Below, one piece after another: positions 16,580-25,268 of a DNA stretch of 64,000 bases; within the stretch, counting starts at the first letter, position 1; every line of letters starts with the position of its first letter. The notes beneath the pieces were generated by a model. That model was not told the DNA's origin. It did not search any database and saw only the letters and a list, made by a program, of their open reading frames with translations. The translations under genes and the position numbers were made by a program. The DNA lies in the NCBI GenBank assembly GCA_963720735.1, contig CAVRGL010000007.1, positions 1 through 64,000 on the forward strand, given 5' to 3'. This stretch comes from JBBRHQ01 sp963720735. Lineage in GTDB: Bacteria > Actinomycetota > Thermoleophilia > Solirubrobacterales > 70-9.

Positions 16580-16622
16580 GTGGGACCTTTGAAGCGCCAT
16601 ATAGGCGTCTGAAAGGTCCCAC
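16580..16622. repeat. 43-base GTGGGACCTTT hairpin repeat, copy 1
   Basis: Perfect 11-base arms GTGGGACCTTT and AAAGGTCCCAC close a 21-base loop that contains CGCC-atata-GGCG. A second copy lies at 40843-40885 with identical arms and 16 of 21 loop positions the same. Both copies sit right after a plus-strand stop codon, so a terminator or mRNA 3' stabiliser role is likely. The element could also be a small mobile repeat. Confidence 0.75.
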
Positions 16623-16627
16623 GTCTC

Positions 16628-16963
16628 CTAAGAGGCGGGGAAGCCCAGGGCCACCGCGACCGCGACCAGGATCCCGCCTGCCACGGCGAGCAACCCGCCG
16701 AGGCTGCCGACCGCGAATGAGACCGCTATCCCGGCAAGGGTGAGGAGGGCGCCGGCCGCGAGGACGTCCCACCAGCGCCCGCCCCCGCGGCGGTCCGCCC
16801 CCGGCGCCGAGAGCACCGCCCCGGCGACGATCGCCGCAAAGCCGGCGAGCCGGCCGGCCAGACCGAAGAGGTTGACGAGGACGAGCACGGCGCCGAGGCC
16901 GGCGAGCGCCAGGCCGAACCGCAGGGCCCGCTCAGATGTCGAGATCGATGCTGGCGGGGCCAC
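16628..16963 (-). CDS. Small membrane protein, unknown function
   Basis: A 111-residue protein consisting almost entirely of hydrophobic helices (FGLALAGLGAVLVLVNLFGLAG, FAAIVAGAVLSAPG, VLAAGALLTLAGIAVSFAVG, LLAVAGGILVAVAVALG), giving about four membrane passes. I recognise no family. It starts at GTG 16963, overlapping the upstream lipoprotein gene by 32 bases, so the two are probably co-transcribed. Confidence 0.6.
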   Translation of the reverse strand: MAPPASISTSERALRFGLALAGLGAVLVLVNLFGLAGRLAGFAAIVAGAVLSAPGADRRGGGRWWDVLAAGALLTLAGIAVSFAVGSLGGLLAVAGGILVAVAVALGFPAS

Positions 16964-17486
16964 CGGCCCCCGGGATCACGAATTGCAGCGGGCGGTTCTC
17001 CGCGGCGGCATCCGGAATCTCGAACAGGACGAGGGAAGCCCCGATCGGACCGACCTGGGGCGTGGAGTCGAGCGCCGGGGCGACATCCTCGGGGCCGATC
17101 GAGCCGCCGAGCCGCAGCGCGTAGATGCTGTCGCTGGCAAGCGAGGTGAACTCCTGGTCCTCGGTGTCGATGACCTTGAACTGCCCCGGGATCGGCTCGC
17201 GCCGATCGTGCGACTTGTTGATGATCTGCACGAACACCCCCAGGTAGGCGCCATCGGCGGGAGGCGGGGCCTGGCCGAGCAGATACTGGTGGTCCTCGAT
17301 GTCGTGGGGGTTGAGGAATCGCGAGAAGACAACGTTGTATTGGAGGTTCCCGAGCGTCACCGGCTCGCCCTCCGTGAGGCCGGTCGTCTCATTGGAGGAG
17401 GAGCCGCAGGCGGTGACCGAGAGCGAGATCAGCGCGCCGAGCAGGGCAGCGCCGAGCAGGCAGACGGATCGGCGACGGGCGGTCAT
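16932..17486 (-). CDS. Secreted lipoprotein with DUF4352-like domain
   Basis: A 184-residue protein. The N-terminus is a lipoprotein signal: RRR, a hydrophobic stretch, then the lipobox SVTAC at residues 23-27, after which lipidation and cleavage are expected. The exported part (YNVVFSRFLNPHD, YLGVFVQIINKSHDRREP, FKVIDTEDQEF) resembles the immunoglobulin-like DUF4352/telomeric-repeat-like exported domains. The function is unknown. It overlaps the small membrane protein downstream and follows the SRPBCC gene by 15 bases on the same strand. Confidence 0.75.
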   Translation of the reverse strand: MTARRRSVCLLGAALLGALISLSVTACGSSSNETTGLTEGEPVTLGNLQYNVVFSRFLNPHDIEDHQYLLGQAPPPADGAYLGVFVQIINKSHDRREPIPGQFKVIDTEDQEFTSLASDSIYALRLGGSIGPEDVAPALDSTPQVGPIGASLVLFEIPDAAAENRPLQFVIPGAGGPASIDLDI

Positions 17487-17501
17487 CGGCGCGCGATTCT
17501 A

Positions 17502-18020
17502 TTAGGGGACGCCGGTGGCGTAGCGGTTGCCTCCGGCCACCCCGACGGCCGGGACGACCCCGTCCGAGGACTCGAGCAGGTCCCGGAGGCGCCGCATGGC
17601 GATCTTCCAGTCGCGCTCGTACCAGATCGAGGCCGCGCCCAGCACCTCCTTGGCGCGGTCGAGCGAGTGGCTCGGCTCGGTCCAGTAGGTGACGCGAGCG
17701 GTGATCAGCGACCCGGTCCCCTGCTCGAACTCCCATTCGGTGGCTGTCGGGATGCGGTTGGTGCGCCCGCCCCTGCCGCGCTCCGAGATCCGCCGTGGCG
17801 GAGCCAGCGCGGTGATCGTCGTGTCGACCCAGATCGCCTGGGGAGGCGCGAAGATGCGGTAGCGCGCCCCGGCTCCCACCCCCGTCGACTCGACCCGCGA
17901 GAGGCGCAGGTCGGAGATGAAATGGTCGGTGAAGGCGGGGCGGTTGGCCAGGTCGGCGACGAACTCGTACGCGACCTCGCGAGGAACGTCCAGGTCGACC
18001 TCGGCGCTCACGGGACCCAT
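17502..18020 (-). CDS. SRPBCC/polyketide-cyclase-like protein
   Basis: About 172 residues from the ATG at 18020. The START/SRPBCC helix-grip pattern is clear: SAEVDLDVPREVAYEFVADLANRP at the N-terminus, GAGARYRIFAPPQ, TATEWEFEQGTGSLITARVTYWTEP, and a long C-terminal helix with WYERDWKIAMRRLRDLLE. Such proteins bind hydrophobic ligands, and many are uncharacterised. A GTG at 18041 is an alternative start. No ribosome binding site decides between them. Confidence 0.75.
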   Translation of the reverse strand: MGPVSAEVDLDVPREVAYEFVADLANRPAFTDHFISDLRLSRVESTGVGAGARYRIFAPPQAIWVDTTITALAPPRRISERGRGGRTNRIPTATEWEFEQGTGSLITARVTYWTEPSHSLDRAKEVLGAASIWYERDWKIAMRRLRDLLESSDGVVPAVGVAGGNRYATGVP

Positions 18021-18107
18021 CCGGCGCGATTCTATGCTCACGGTGAGCGGATCCGCAGCGCCCAGCGGGCGGGGAGGAAGGGCGCGCCGACCGTAGAAGC
18101 AGGGGTC

Positions 18108-18368
18108 ATGGACGAGTTCGCGCACTGCTCGGTATGCGCCCGCACCCCCCTGGTCGGCGAGCAGGTGACGGTGATGCGAAAGGGCCGCCGCGACGCGGTG
18201 GTCTGCGATCAGTGCCTGCGGACGCCGCGCGCCCAGGCCCTGGGCGAGGCGACGGGACGGGAGCGGATCCGCAGCGCCGGCGGCGCCGCCAACGTCGAGC
18301 GGATCTTCCCGAGGCCGGTCGAGCCCGCGTCGCCGCGGCGCCAGACCCGGGCCGGGACCGCCGCCTGA
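18108..18368 (+). CDS. Small zinc-ribbon protein
   Basis: An 86-residue protein. Two CxxC knuckles (CSVC at 7-10 and CDQC near residue 35) enclose about 25 residues, as in a zinc ribbon, followed by a basic, proline-rich tail. No partner domain is visible. The ATG at 18108 follows an AGGGG. It diverges from the SRPBCC gene and precedes the FHA gene by about 146 bases. The function is unknown. Confidence 0.6.
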   Translation: MDEFAHCSVCARTPLVGEQVTVMRKGRRDAVVCDQCLRTPRAQALGEATGRERIRSAGGAANVERIFPRPVEPASPRRQTRAGTAA

Positions 18369-18400
18369 GGCGGACGCCTCGCGAAGAAATCGCGGCATTT

Positions 18401-18446
18401 GCGCCAAATTTCGCGCAATTTGCACGTCTTGTCGGCCAATTTGGCC
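18401..18446 (+). promoter_or_regulatory. AT-rich motif cluster upstream of the FHA gene
   Basis: Within 46 bases there are four CAAATT/AATTTG-type words: GCCAAATTT, GCAATTTGC and CCAATTTGG, with a near-palindrome AAATTTCGCGCAATTT. They stand out sharply in GC-rich surroundings. A similar CCAATTTGC occurs in the inverted repeat at 47244-47294. This could be an operator array or an AT-rich upstream promoter element; no convincing -35/-10 pair is visible. Confidence 0.35.
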
Positions 18447-18514
18447 AACTCGAGCCGCCCTTCTTGTGCGGACAGGTACTATTGGGTAGGTAGGAGAAAA
18501 GGAGGAGTGAGGCG

Positions 18515-19078
18515 GTGATCAGCGCTGTTTCCGAGGTCCATGACACCGGGGTCTCACCCGGGACGGGAACCTACTCCTGCACCGGCTGTGGCTCGCAGGT
18601 CGCACTCGACCACCTCGACCAGCTGCCCGAGTGCCCCCGATGCGGGGCCGCCCGCTTCCGCCGCTCTTCGATCTTCGACGCGCCGGCGGATCCCGCCGAG
18701 CAGCACAGGGGCACGGTCGAGTTCCTGGCGACCCGCGGCCAGCCGGCCTCGCCGGAATGGCTCGAGGGGGCGCGCGATCGCCTGCCCGGAAGCGGCCGCT
18801 ATCTGGCCTGCATGGACGACGAGCTGGAGATCTTCGAGCTCGAGGAGGGCTGGACGCGGATCGGGCGCAGCGCCAGCGCCGACGTCCGCCTCGACGACCC
18901 GTCGGTCTCCCGCCGGCACGCGCTCATCGTCTGGGAGCCGGGCGAGGAGCTGCGGGTGCTCGACGACCGCAGCCTCAACGGCATCTGGCTGAACGGCGCC
19001 CTTGTCGAATGGGGCACGATCTCCGACGGGGATGAGCTGCTGATCGGTCGCTACCGCCTCTTCCTGCTCAGCGGCTGA
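18515..19078 (+). CDS. Zinc-ribbon and FHA domain protein
   Basis: A 187-residue protein. The N-terminus has a zinc ribbon (YSCTGCGSQV and PECPRCGAARF). The C-terminal 100 residues are a forkhead-associated domain: WTRIGRSASADVRLDDPSVSRRHALIVW holds the phosphothreonine-binding Arg, Ser and His, and LDDRSLNGIWLNG the conserved NG loop. FHA domains read phosphothreonine, usually made by Ser/Thr kinases. No kinase lies in the window. The GTG at 18515 follows a strong GGAGGAG. The coiled-coil gene downstream is on the same strand, 90 bases away. Confidence 0.85.
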   Translation: MISAVSEVHDTGVSPGTGTYSCTGCGSQVALDHLDQLPECPRCGAARFRRSSIFDAPADPAEQHRGTVEFLATRGQPASPEWLEGARDRLPGSGRYLACMDDELEIFELEEGWTRIGRSASADVRLDDPSVSRRHALIVWEPGEELRVLDDRSLNGIWLNGALVEWGTISDGDELLIGRYRLFLLSG

Positions 19079-19167
19079 GAACCCTCCCCGAGCGAGAGCA
19101 GAGGAGGCCGGCGGGTTATTCCCGCCCCCAGCGGCCGTAGCATGGTGCCCTAGCGCGGACCAGGCTA

Positions 19168-20412
19168 ATGGCGGACGAAAAGAACCCAGGATCCGAGGGC
19201 GGCGGACGAGAGGGAATAAAGATCCTCCCGGGCGAGTGGCGTCGCCGACTCGCCGAGCGACGGGCGCGAGACAGCGCTCCCGCCCGGCCCCCGCCTGCCC
19301 CACCGCCGGAGGCCTCCGAGGACTCGCTGGGGGCCGCCGCGGACAGGGCCCGCGATGCGCTCAGCGAGGAGCTCCAGCGGCTGCGCTCCGGGATCGGGGT
19401 CCTCCCGCCGACGACCCCCGCGCCCGAGGAGTCATCCCCTCCCCCGCCCGAGCCGCCGGCAGCCCCGTCACCTCCTCCCCCTGAGACGACGGCGACGGCC
19501 GCGGTGCTGGCCGAGGAGCTCCCGGAGCTCGAGCGCAGGCTCGAGCAGCGACTCGCGGCCCGGGTTCGCGCCGAGGTCGAGGCCGGGCTCGAGGAGCGGA
19601 TCGAGGCGAGGCTGGCCACCGCGGTGCGGCGACTCGAGCAGCAGGTGCAGGCGGCCGAGGAGGAGATCCGCGAGAGCCTGGTCAGCAAGGCCGAGGCGCT
19701 CCGCAGCTCCCCCGCCGAGCAGGAGAGGATCGCCGCCGAGGCGCGCAAGGTGGCGCGCTCGGAGGCGAAGAAGCGGGGGCGGAAGATCCAGAAGAAGGTC
19801 TCGAGATCCGTTGATGCGGCCAACAGGGAGCACGCGGAGAGGCTGGCGCGCTCGATCGAGCAGCAGGCACAGGCCGCCGAGGAGGAGATGGGCGAGCACC
19901 TGCATCGCAAGGGCACCGAGGCCCGGGCCCGCCTGGAGAACGACATCGAGCAGGCGCGGAGCGTGCTCAACGCGGAGGCCGAGCGGGCGAGGACAGCGGT
20001 CTCGGCCGAGGCGGAGAAGCTGGTCAAGGCGCTCGCCGAGCAGGAGCGCGAGCTCACGGAGAGGCTTTCGGCCAAGGCGATCCGCCGTGATCGCCGCATG
20101 GCCCGCGACGAGCGGTCGCAGGTGACGCGGAAGCTGCTCGCGGCCGGCGAGGACGCGGAGCGGGCCGCCTACGACGCCCAGCAGCGGATCGCCGAGAGCA
20201 CCGCCCAGGCGCTCAGCCAGATGCGCGCCGAGGCCGAGCGGCAGCGCGCCGAGGCGAGCGCGGCGCTGCGCACCGCCCAGCAGAGCCTCGCCGAGGCCGC
20301 CGGGCAGACCCGCCTCATTGCCCAGACGAGGATGCGCCAGGACCTGGAGCGGATGCTCGACGAGCTGCTCAGCGAGATCCGCAAGATCGGCACGGATCCC
20401 GATCCGGCCTGA
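19168..20412 (+). CDS. Large coiled-coil protein
   Basis: A 414-residue protein. A basic N-terminus with GEWRRRLAERRARD is followed by a Pro-rich linker (residues 40-110). A continuous charged coiled coil follows (LEQRLAARVRAEVEAGLEER, AEEEIRESLV, AEEEMGEHLHRKG, RMRQDLERMLDELLSEIRKIG), with no membrane helix. Such proteins can act as scaffolds or DivIVA/SMC-like structural elements. The similarity is compositional, so no function is assigned. Its neighbour is a phosphothreonine reader, which may be relevant. Confidence 0.7.
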   Translation: MADEKNPGSEGGGREGIKILPGEWRRRLAERRARDSAPARPPPAPPPEASEDSLGAAADRARDALSEELQRLRSGIGVLPPTTPAPEESSPPPPEPPAAPSPPPPETTATAAVLAEELPELERRLEQRLAARVRAEVEAGLEERIEARLATAVRRLEQQVQAAEEEIRESLVSKAEALRSSPAEQERIAAEARKVARSEAKKRGRKIQKKVSRSVDAANREHAERLARSIEQQAQAAEEEMGEHLHRKGTEARARLENDIEQARSVLNAEAERARTAVSAEAEKLVKALAEQERELTERLSAKAIRRDRRMARDERSQVTRKLLAAGEDAERAAYDAQQRIAESTAQALSQMRAEAERQRAEASAALRTAQQSLAEAAGQTRLIAQTRMRQDLERMLDELLSEIRKIGTDPDPA

Positions 20413-20421
20413 GCCGGGCGC

Positions 20422-23400
20422 CTACTCGGTGGAGATGCTCGGGTCCGCCTGGACCTTGTGCGGGACGACCATCAGGAAACTCTCGGCAGCAGCCGTGGCG
20501 AAGGCGACGACGCGCTCGGCCTCCTCGTCCTGGCCCGAGCTGCGCAGCTCGGAGGCGTAGTGGCCGAGCAGGTCCTCGATGTCGAGCATCCCCTCGGCGT
20601 CGATCTCGGTCAGCTCGACCTTGGCGCCCTCCCCTAGGCGACGCTGCACCAGCTCGCGGTCGATGCCAAAAGCGCCGACCCGGACGTAGACGCGGCCGCC
20701 GGTCATCCCGGCGCAGGCCCAGGGCCCGATGTCACCGAGCACCACGGCCCGGCCCGAGGTCATGTACTCGAAGGCGAAGCCCTTGGCGTTGGCGCGGTCG
20801 ACGATGCAGCCGCGGCTGTCGTCGACATCGGTCTCGGGCTCGCCCCCGAGGACGACGTCGGCACCGGAGAGGCGGATGCAGAAGCGCGAGTCGGCGGAGC
20901 CCTGCACGAAGAGACGGCCCCGCTGGGCGCCGTAGGCGAACGACTTGCCGACCGAGCCGTTGACGCGGCGGCCCGAGGCCCCCTTGCCCTTGAGGATCGC
21001 GATCGAGCCGCCGAGCATCCCCTTGCCGACCCCGTCCTGGGCACCGCCCTCGACCCGGATCGAGACCCCGTAGGCGTTGAAGGCGCCGAGGCCCTGGCCC
21101 GCGACTGAGCCGCCGTCGAAGCTCAGCTCGGCCAGCAGGTCGTCGGTCGGCGCCGGCGCCTCGCCGTAGAGGCGGCCGCGGGCCAGCGCCCCGGCGAGCT
21201 CGGTGCCCAGCACCCGGTCGTTGGCGTCGGTGGGGCGCGGATAGGCCTCGCGGACCGGCCTGCCGGCACAGACCTCGCCGGCGAATGATGCGATCTCAGC
21301 GGAGGCCTGCTTCGGCTCCATGCGGATCGGGCGGGCCATCACCAGCCCCGCCTCGGCCCGCTCCTCCGCGGCCTCGTCGGCGACCGGCAGGTCGAGCGGC
21401 TCGAGGTCCAGGTACTCCTCCAGCGGGGTGATCAGCTCGGCGAGGTCGAGGCGGTCGGCGTGGCCGACCTGCTCGAGAAGGTCGTAGCGGCCGACCAGGT
21501 CCTGGGCGCGCTCGTAGCCGAGCGAGGCGACCACCTCCTTTACCTCCTCGCCCATCGCGCCGAAGAACCTGGCGCAGCTCTCGGAGGAGCGCTCGATCTC
21601 CTGCGGGGTGAACTTCTTCAGCCCGTGCTCCTGAGCCTCGGCGATCGTCTCGATCTGCGTGGCGATGCCGACGTGGCAGGTGTCGAGCTGGCAGCCGCGG
21701 CAGATCGTGCAGCCCAGCGAGACCATCGCCAGGGTGCCGAACCCGACCCGGTTGGCGCCCAGGCAGTGGAGCTTGACGATGTCGTGACCGTGGCGGTAGC
21801 CGCCGTCGGCCCAGATCTCCACCCGGTTGCGGATCCCGGCCTCCATCAGCGCCCGGTGAACGGCGCGGGTGCCGATGTCCGAGGGCAGTCCGACGTGCCG
21901 GAGGGCGTGCTGGCGGGCGGCGCCGGTGCCTCCCTCGAACCCGGAGAGGGTGATGATGTCGGCCCCGGCCTTGGCGATCCCCAGCCCGATCGTGCCGATG
22001 TTGGGGACGACCGGGACCTTGACCGAGACCCGCACGTCGGGGTTGACGGTCTTCAGCTCGTCGATCAGCTCAGCCAGGTCCTCGATCGAGTAGAGGTCGT
22101 GGTTGTTCGAGGGAGAGATCAGGTCGGTCCCCGGTGATGCGTTTCTCGCCGCGGCGACCTTCTCGGAGACCTTCTTGCCGGGCAGGTGCCCGCCCTCGCC
22201 CGGCTTCGCGCCCTGCCCGATCTTGATCTCGGCGACGTAGGAGGCGTTGAGCATCTCGGCGGAGACCCCGAAGCGGCCCGAGGCGACCTGCTGGCCGCGC
22301 CACTTGCGGTAGCGCCCGTACATGTCGCGGATCTCGCCGCCCTCGCCGTTGATGCAGAGCACGTTGATCCGCTTCGCCGCCTCCGCGTAGGAGCGGAAGG
22401 CCGGCTCGGATTGCGATCCGAAGCTCATCGAGCTGATCACGATCGGGTAGTCGTGGTGCCCGATCCCGGCGTCGACCGAATCCGGGCTGATCGGCTCGCG
22501 GTCGGAGCGCAGCCCGATCACGTGTCGCATCGAGATCGGGCTCTGCGCCTCGAGGTCGCGGACCTTCTGCGAGTACTCGGCGTACTCGCCGGAGCCGTTG
22601 GCGGTGGCGATCGCCGCCTTGTAGACCTTGGGATAGAAGCGGAAGGTCTTCGCCGGCTTCGAGTCCTCCTCAGCGGCGAGGATCTGGGCGCGCTCGTTGG
22701 TGTCGGCGTCGAGGTCGGAGAAGCCGACGCCGGCCCGGTCGGAGGCGGCGAAGGCCTCTGTCTGGAAGATCTCGGCGAGCTCCGGCTTCACCCCGATCGA
22801 GGAGAACTGGCGGGCATAGCCGCGCACCTCGTGGATCCCGATCGTCGAGATCACCTTCTCGATCCCCTTCGAGAGCGCAGCGCAGAGGTTGCCGACGTCG
22901 GTCTCGTAGTCCTCGACGCAGATCACCTCGAGCATCACGTAGGGGCAGACCCCGTTGGCGCCGAGGCCGAGCGCCAGCATCACGTCGTGGACGTTGCGGA
23001 TCGCCGCCGAGCGCAGGACGATCCCGCAGCGGCGCCGCAGGTTCTCCTCGCCGGGCTCGAGCCGGAACTGCTTCAGGGACTGGTCCACCGCGGAGAGCGC
23101 CAGGTGCGGGTCGAGGTAGCGGCGCTCGCCGTCATAGGCGGTGCGGTCGGTGAGGACGAGCAGCTCGGAGCCGTCGCGGACCTTCTTCACCGCCTCCTGC
23201 TTGAGCCGCTCGATCGCCCCCTGGGTGGTCTCCGACTCGAGCAGGGAGATGTCGATCGCGCCAGCCCGGCCGCGGAACTCCTCCCAGAGGTCCTCGAGCA
23301 GGTAGGTCTGGTGCTCGCGGGCGATCCGCCGGTAGGTGCGGTCAGAGAGCGGCGCCATGTCGTGATGGCCCCCGAGAATCACCGGGAAGGACACCTCGAC

Positions 23401-25098
23401 CGTGCCGGTGTCCTCATCCGGGCGCGCCGGAGACGGCCGGCGGCCGAACACCGAGCGGGTCGAGAAGTGCTCCATCTCCCGCTCGCGGTCGATCGCCGGG
23501 TTGGTGACCACCGCGACCGTCTCCTTGAAGTAGTCGGCGAGATTCTGGCGCTCCGGGGAGAGGGCGGCGAGCGGACCGTCGTAGCCGAGAGAGCCGATCG
23601 GCTCGGCCCCGTTGGAGGCCATCTGCTGCACGAGCTTGACGTCGTCGCGCTGCCAGCCGAAGCCGGAGAGGACGCGGTCGGGGACCTGGACCGGGTCCTC
23701 GGGCCCGGCGTCCGAGTATCCGGGGACTCCCTCGCCCTCGAGCGGTCCGCCGGTCTCAAGCGCCCGGTCATACGGTCCGGCGTCCTCGGAGCCGGCGCGC
23801 TCGAGCCAGCGCTCGCGGACCATCGCCAGCATCTCGTCGTGGGGGTGAAGGGTCGAGCGCTTGCGCTCGCGGTCGATCAGCACCAGGGCCTTCTCGCCCG
23901 GCGCCAGGGGCTTCGGCTCGGCGGACATCGCCGAGACCGGGACCACCCCGGGCTCGGAGCTGAAGACGAAGTCCTCCGCGGTCTCGACCTGCCACAGCGG
24001 ACGCAGGCCGAGAGCGTCGGCGGAGAACACGCACTCGTCCTCGTGGCGTGCGATCAGCGCCACCGGACCCTGCGCGAACGGCCCCATCGCCTGGCGCAGG
24101 AACATGAAGAAACGGTGGCGCTCGGGCGGGAGGGTGCGGATCTCGTTGACGATCGGCGGGACCACCATCTCCATCGCCTCGGGCAGGCTGAGGCCGTCAC
24201 GGCGGATCAGGGTGTCGACCGTCCGGTTCAGGTCCTGGGAGTCCGAGGAGCCCGGCTGGATCGGGACGCCGAGCATCCGGGCCTCCTGGCGCAGCTGCTC
24301 GATCGTGTTGATCTCCCCGTTGTGGCCGAGGACCGAGAACGGCTGCACCCGCTTGAACGATGGCCAGGTGTTGGTCGAGTACCGGTTGTGGCCGAGGGCG
24401 CCGATCGTCTCGGCGCGCTCGTCGCGGAGGTCGGGGTAGTAGTCGCCGAGGACCTTGGGAGCGCCCATCACCTTGTAGACGCAGGTCGTCGCCGAGAGCG
24501 AGGGCACGTGCACGTCGAGGCGGCTCTCGAGCTCGATCAGCAGCTCGAAGAGGACGCGGTCGCGGTGCCCGGCGTCGGCGAGCAGGCCGCCGAGCTGCCA
24601 GAAGTGGGGCTCCTCCTCGCGCGCCGTCGCCCCCAGCGCCGCCGAGTTGACCGCGCCGGAGCGCTCGGCGAGCACCCGGAAGCCGCCGCGGCCGAGAATC
24701 GCCCGGGCGTCGTGCTGGACCCGAGCGAGGTCCTGGGAGCGCTCGACAAAGACGTGGGCGACCGCGAATGCCTGGTCGAGGGCGAGCGAGGGATCGTGGC
24801 CTCCGGCGCGAACCTCCTCGGCCCAGATCTTGCGCGGGATGTCGATCATCAGGCCGCAGCCGTCGCCCTCGCCATCGACGTTGCCGGCCCGGTGGAGCAT
24901 CTTCTGAAGCGCGGCGATCGCCCGCGTCACCGGCTCGTGCGAAGCCGTCGCGTCGCGGCGCACCGCGGCGTAGATCGCGCAGGCGTCCTTGTCCTCGACG
25001 CTCGGCGGGGATGCGAGTGGCCTGTAGGGCAGCTCGGGGGAGTAGCGCTCGCCTCGGTTGCGCGTCGCTCGCCGGGCCGTTGACTGGTCCTCGCTCAT
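20422..25098 (-). CDS. gltB: Glutamate synthase large subunit
   Basis: At 1558 residues it has the full size of bacterial GltB. A 39-residue propeptide is followed by Cys40 (KDACAIYAAV), the Ntn amidotransferase nucleophile that releases ammonia from glutamine. The FMN/synthase domain includes GFEGGTGAARQHALRHVG, and the 3Fe-4S cluster motif is CTICRGCQLDTC near residue 1128 (C-x5-C-x4-C). The C-terminal GXGXG beta-helix has GGSVAGQGLGAFNAYG. It makes glutamate from 2-oxoglutarate and glutamine. The small subunit gltD is not in the window. The ATG is preceded by GGGAGG. Confidence 0.97.
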   Translation of the reverse strand: MSEDQSTARRATRNRGERYSPELPYRPLASPPSVEDKDACAIYAAVRRDATASHEPVTRAIAALQKMLHRAGNVDGEGDGCGLMIDIPRKIWAEEVRAGGHDPSLALDQAFAVAHVFVERSQDLARVQHDARAILGRGGFRVLAERSGAVNSAALGATAREEEPHFWQLGGLLADAGHRDRVLFELLIELESRLDVHVPSLSATTCVYKVMGAPKVLGDYYPDLRDERAETIGALGHNRYSTNTWPSFKRVQPFSVLGHNGEINTIEQLRQEARMLGVPIQPGSSDSQDLNRTVDTLIRRDGLSLPEAMEMVVPPIVNEIRTLPPERHRFFMFLRQAMGPFAQGPVALIARHEDECVFSADALGLRPLWQVETAEDFVFSSEPGVVPVSAMSAEPKPLAPGEKALVLIDRERKRSTLHPHDEMLAMVRERWLERAGSEDAGPYDRALETGGPLEGEGVPGYSDAGPEDPVQVPDRVLSGFGWQRDDVKLVQQMASNGAEPIGSLGYDGPLAALSPERQNLADYFKETVAVVTNPAIDREREMEHFSTRSVFGRRPSPARPDEDTGTVEVSFPVILGGHHDMAPLSDRTYRRIAREHQTYLLEDLWEEFRGRAGAIDISLLESETTQGAIERLKQEAVKKVRDGSELLVLTDRTAYDGERRYLDPHLALSAVDQSLKQFRLEPGEENLRRRCGIVLRSAAIRNVHDVMLALGLGANGVCPYVMLEVICVEDYETDVGNLCAALSKGIEKVISTIGIHEVRGYARQFSSIGVKPELAEIFQTEAFAASDRAGVGFSDLDADTNERAQILAAEEDSKPAKTFRFYPKVYKAAIATANGSGEYAEYSQKVRDLEAQSPISMRHVIGLRSDREPISPDSVDAGIGHHDYPIVISSMSFGSQSEPAFRSYAEAAKRINVLCINGEGGEIRDMYGRYRKWRGQQVASGRFGVSAEMLNASYVAEIKIGQGAKPGEGGHLPGKKVSEKVAAARNASPGTDLISPSNNHDLYSIEDLAELIDELKTVNPDVRVSVKVPVVPNIGTIGLGIAKAGADIITLSGFEGGTGAARQHALRHVGLPSDIGTRAVHRALMEAGIRNRVEIWADGGYRHGHDIVKLHCLGANRVGFGTLAMVSLGCTICRGCQLDTCHVGIATQIETIAEAQEHGLKKFTPQEIERSSESCARFFGAMGEEVKEVVASLGYERAQDLVGRYDLLEQVGHADRLDLAELITPLEEYLDLEPLDLPVADEAAEERAEAGLVMARPIRMEPKQASAEIASFAGEVCAGRPVREAYPRPTDANDRVLGTELAGALARGRLYGEAPAPTDDLLAELSFDGGSVAGQGLGAFNAYGVSIRVEGGAQDGVGKGMLGGSIAILKGKGASGRRVNGSVGKSFAYGAQRGRLFVQGSADSRFCIRLSGADVVLGGEPETDVDDSRGCIVDRANAKGFAFEYMTSGRAVVLGDIGPWACAGMTGGRVYVRVGAFGIDRELVQRRLGEGAKVELTEIDAEGMLDIEDLLGHYASELRSSGQDEEAERVVAFATAAAESFLMVVPHKVQADPSISTE

Positions 25099-25209
25099 CT
25101 TGCCTCCCGGGTTCCGCGCCTTCTTCGAGCGGGCGCGCGACGGGTTTCCCCCGGAGACCGGTCCTCCCGTTGGCCGCGGGATTGGCGGAGCCGGGTATCG
25201 AACGGCTCG

Positions 25210-25215
25210 ATTATA
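25210..25215 (-). promoter_or_regulatory. Probable -10 element of gltB
   Basis: Read on the minus strand this is a perfect TATAAT, the only AT-rich hexamer in the gltB-parA gap. It would start transcription near 25203, giving a leader of about 105 bases with short GC-rich stems. No good -35 box is visible upstream, so an activator or another sigma contact may be needed. Confidence 0.45.
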
Positions 25216-25268
25216 GATGCGGCGGCGGGCACCGGGCGGGCCGGGTCGGGCGGGATAGGATCGTCGCC

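Noticed and set aside
22186..25083. A long plus-strand open frame (965 codons) opposite gltB
   Set aside because: GltB is unambiguous on the minus strand. The antisense frame stays open only because third positions are GC-rich, and its product is low-complexity Arg/Leu/Gly-rich sequence.
25099..25203. gltB leader as a riboswitch
   Set aside because: It has short GC stems and a TATAAT upstream, but no conserved aptamer core that I can recognise.
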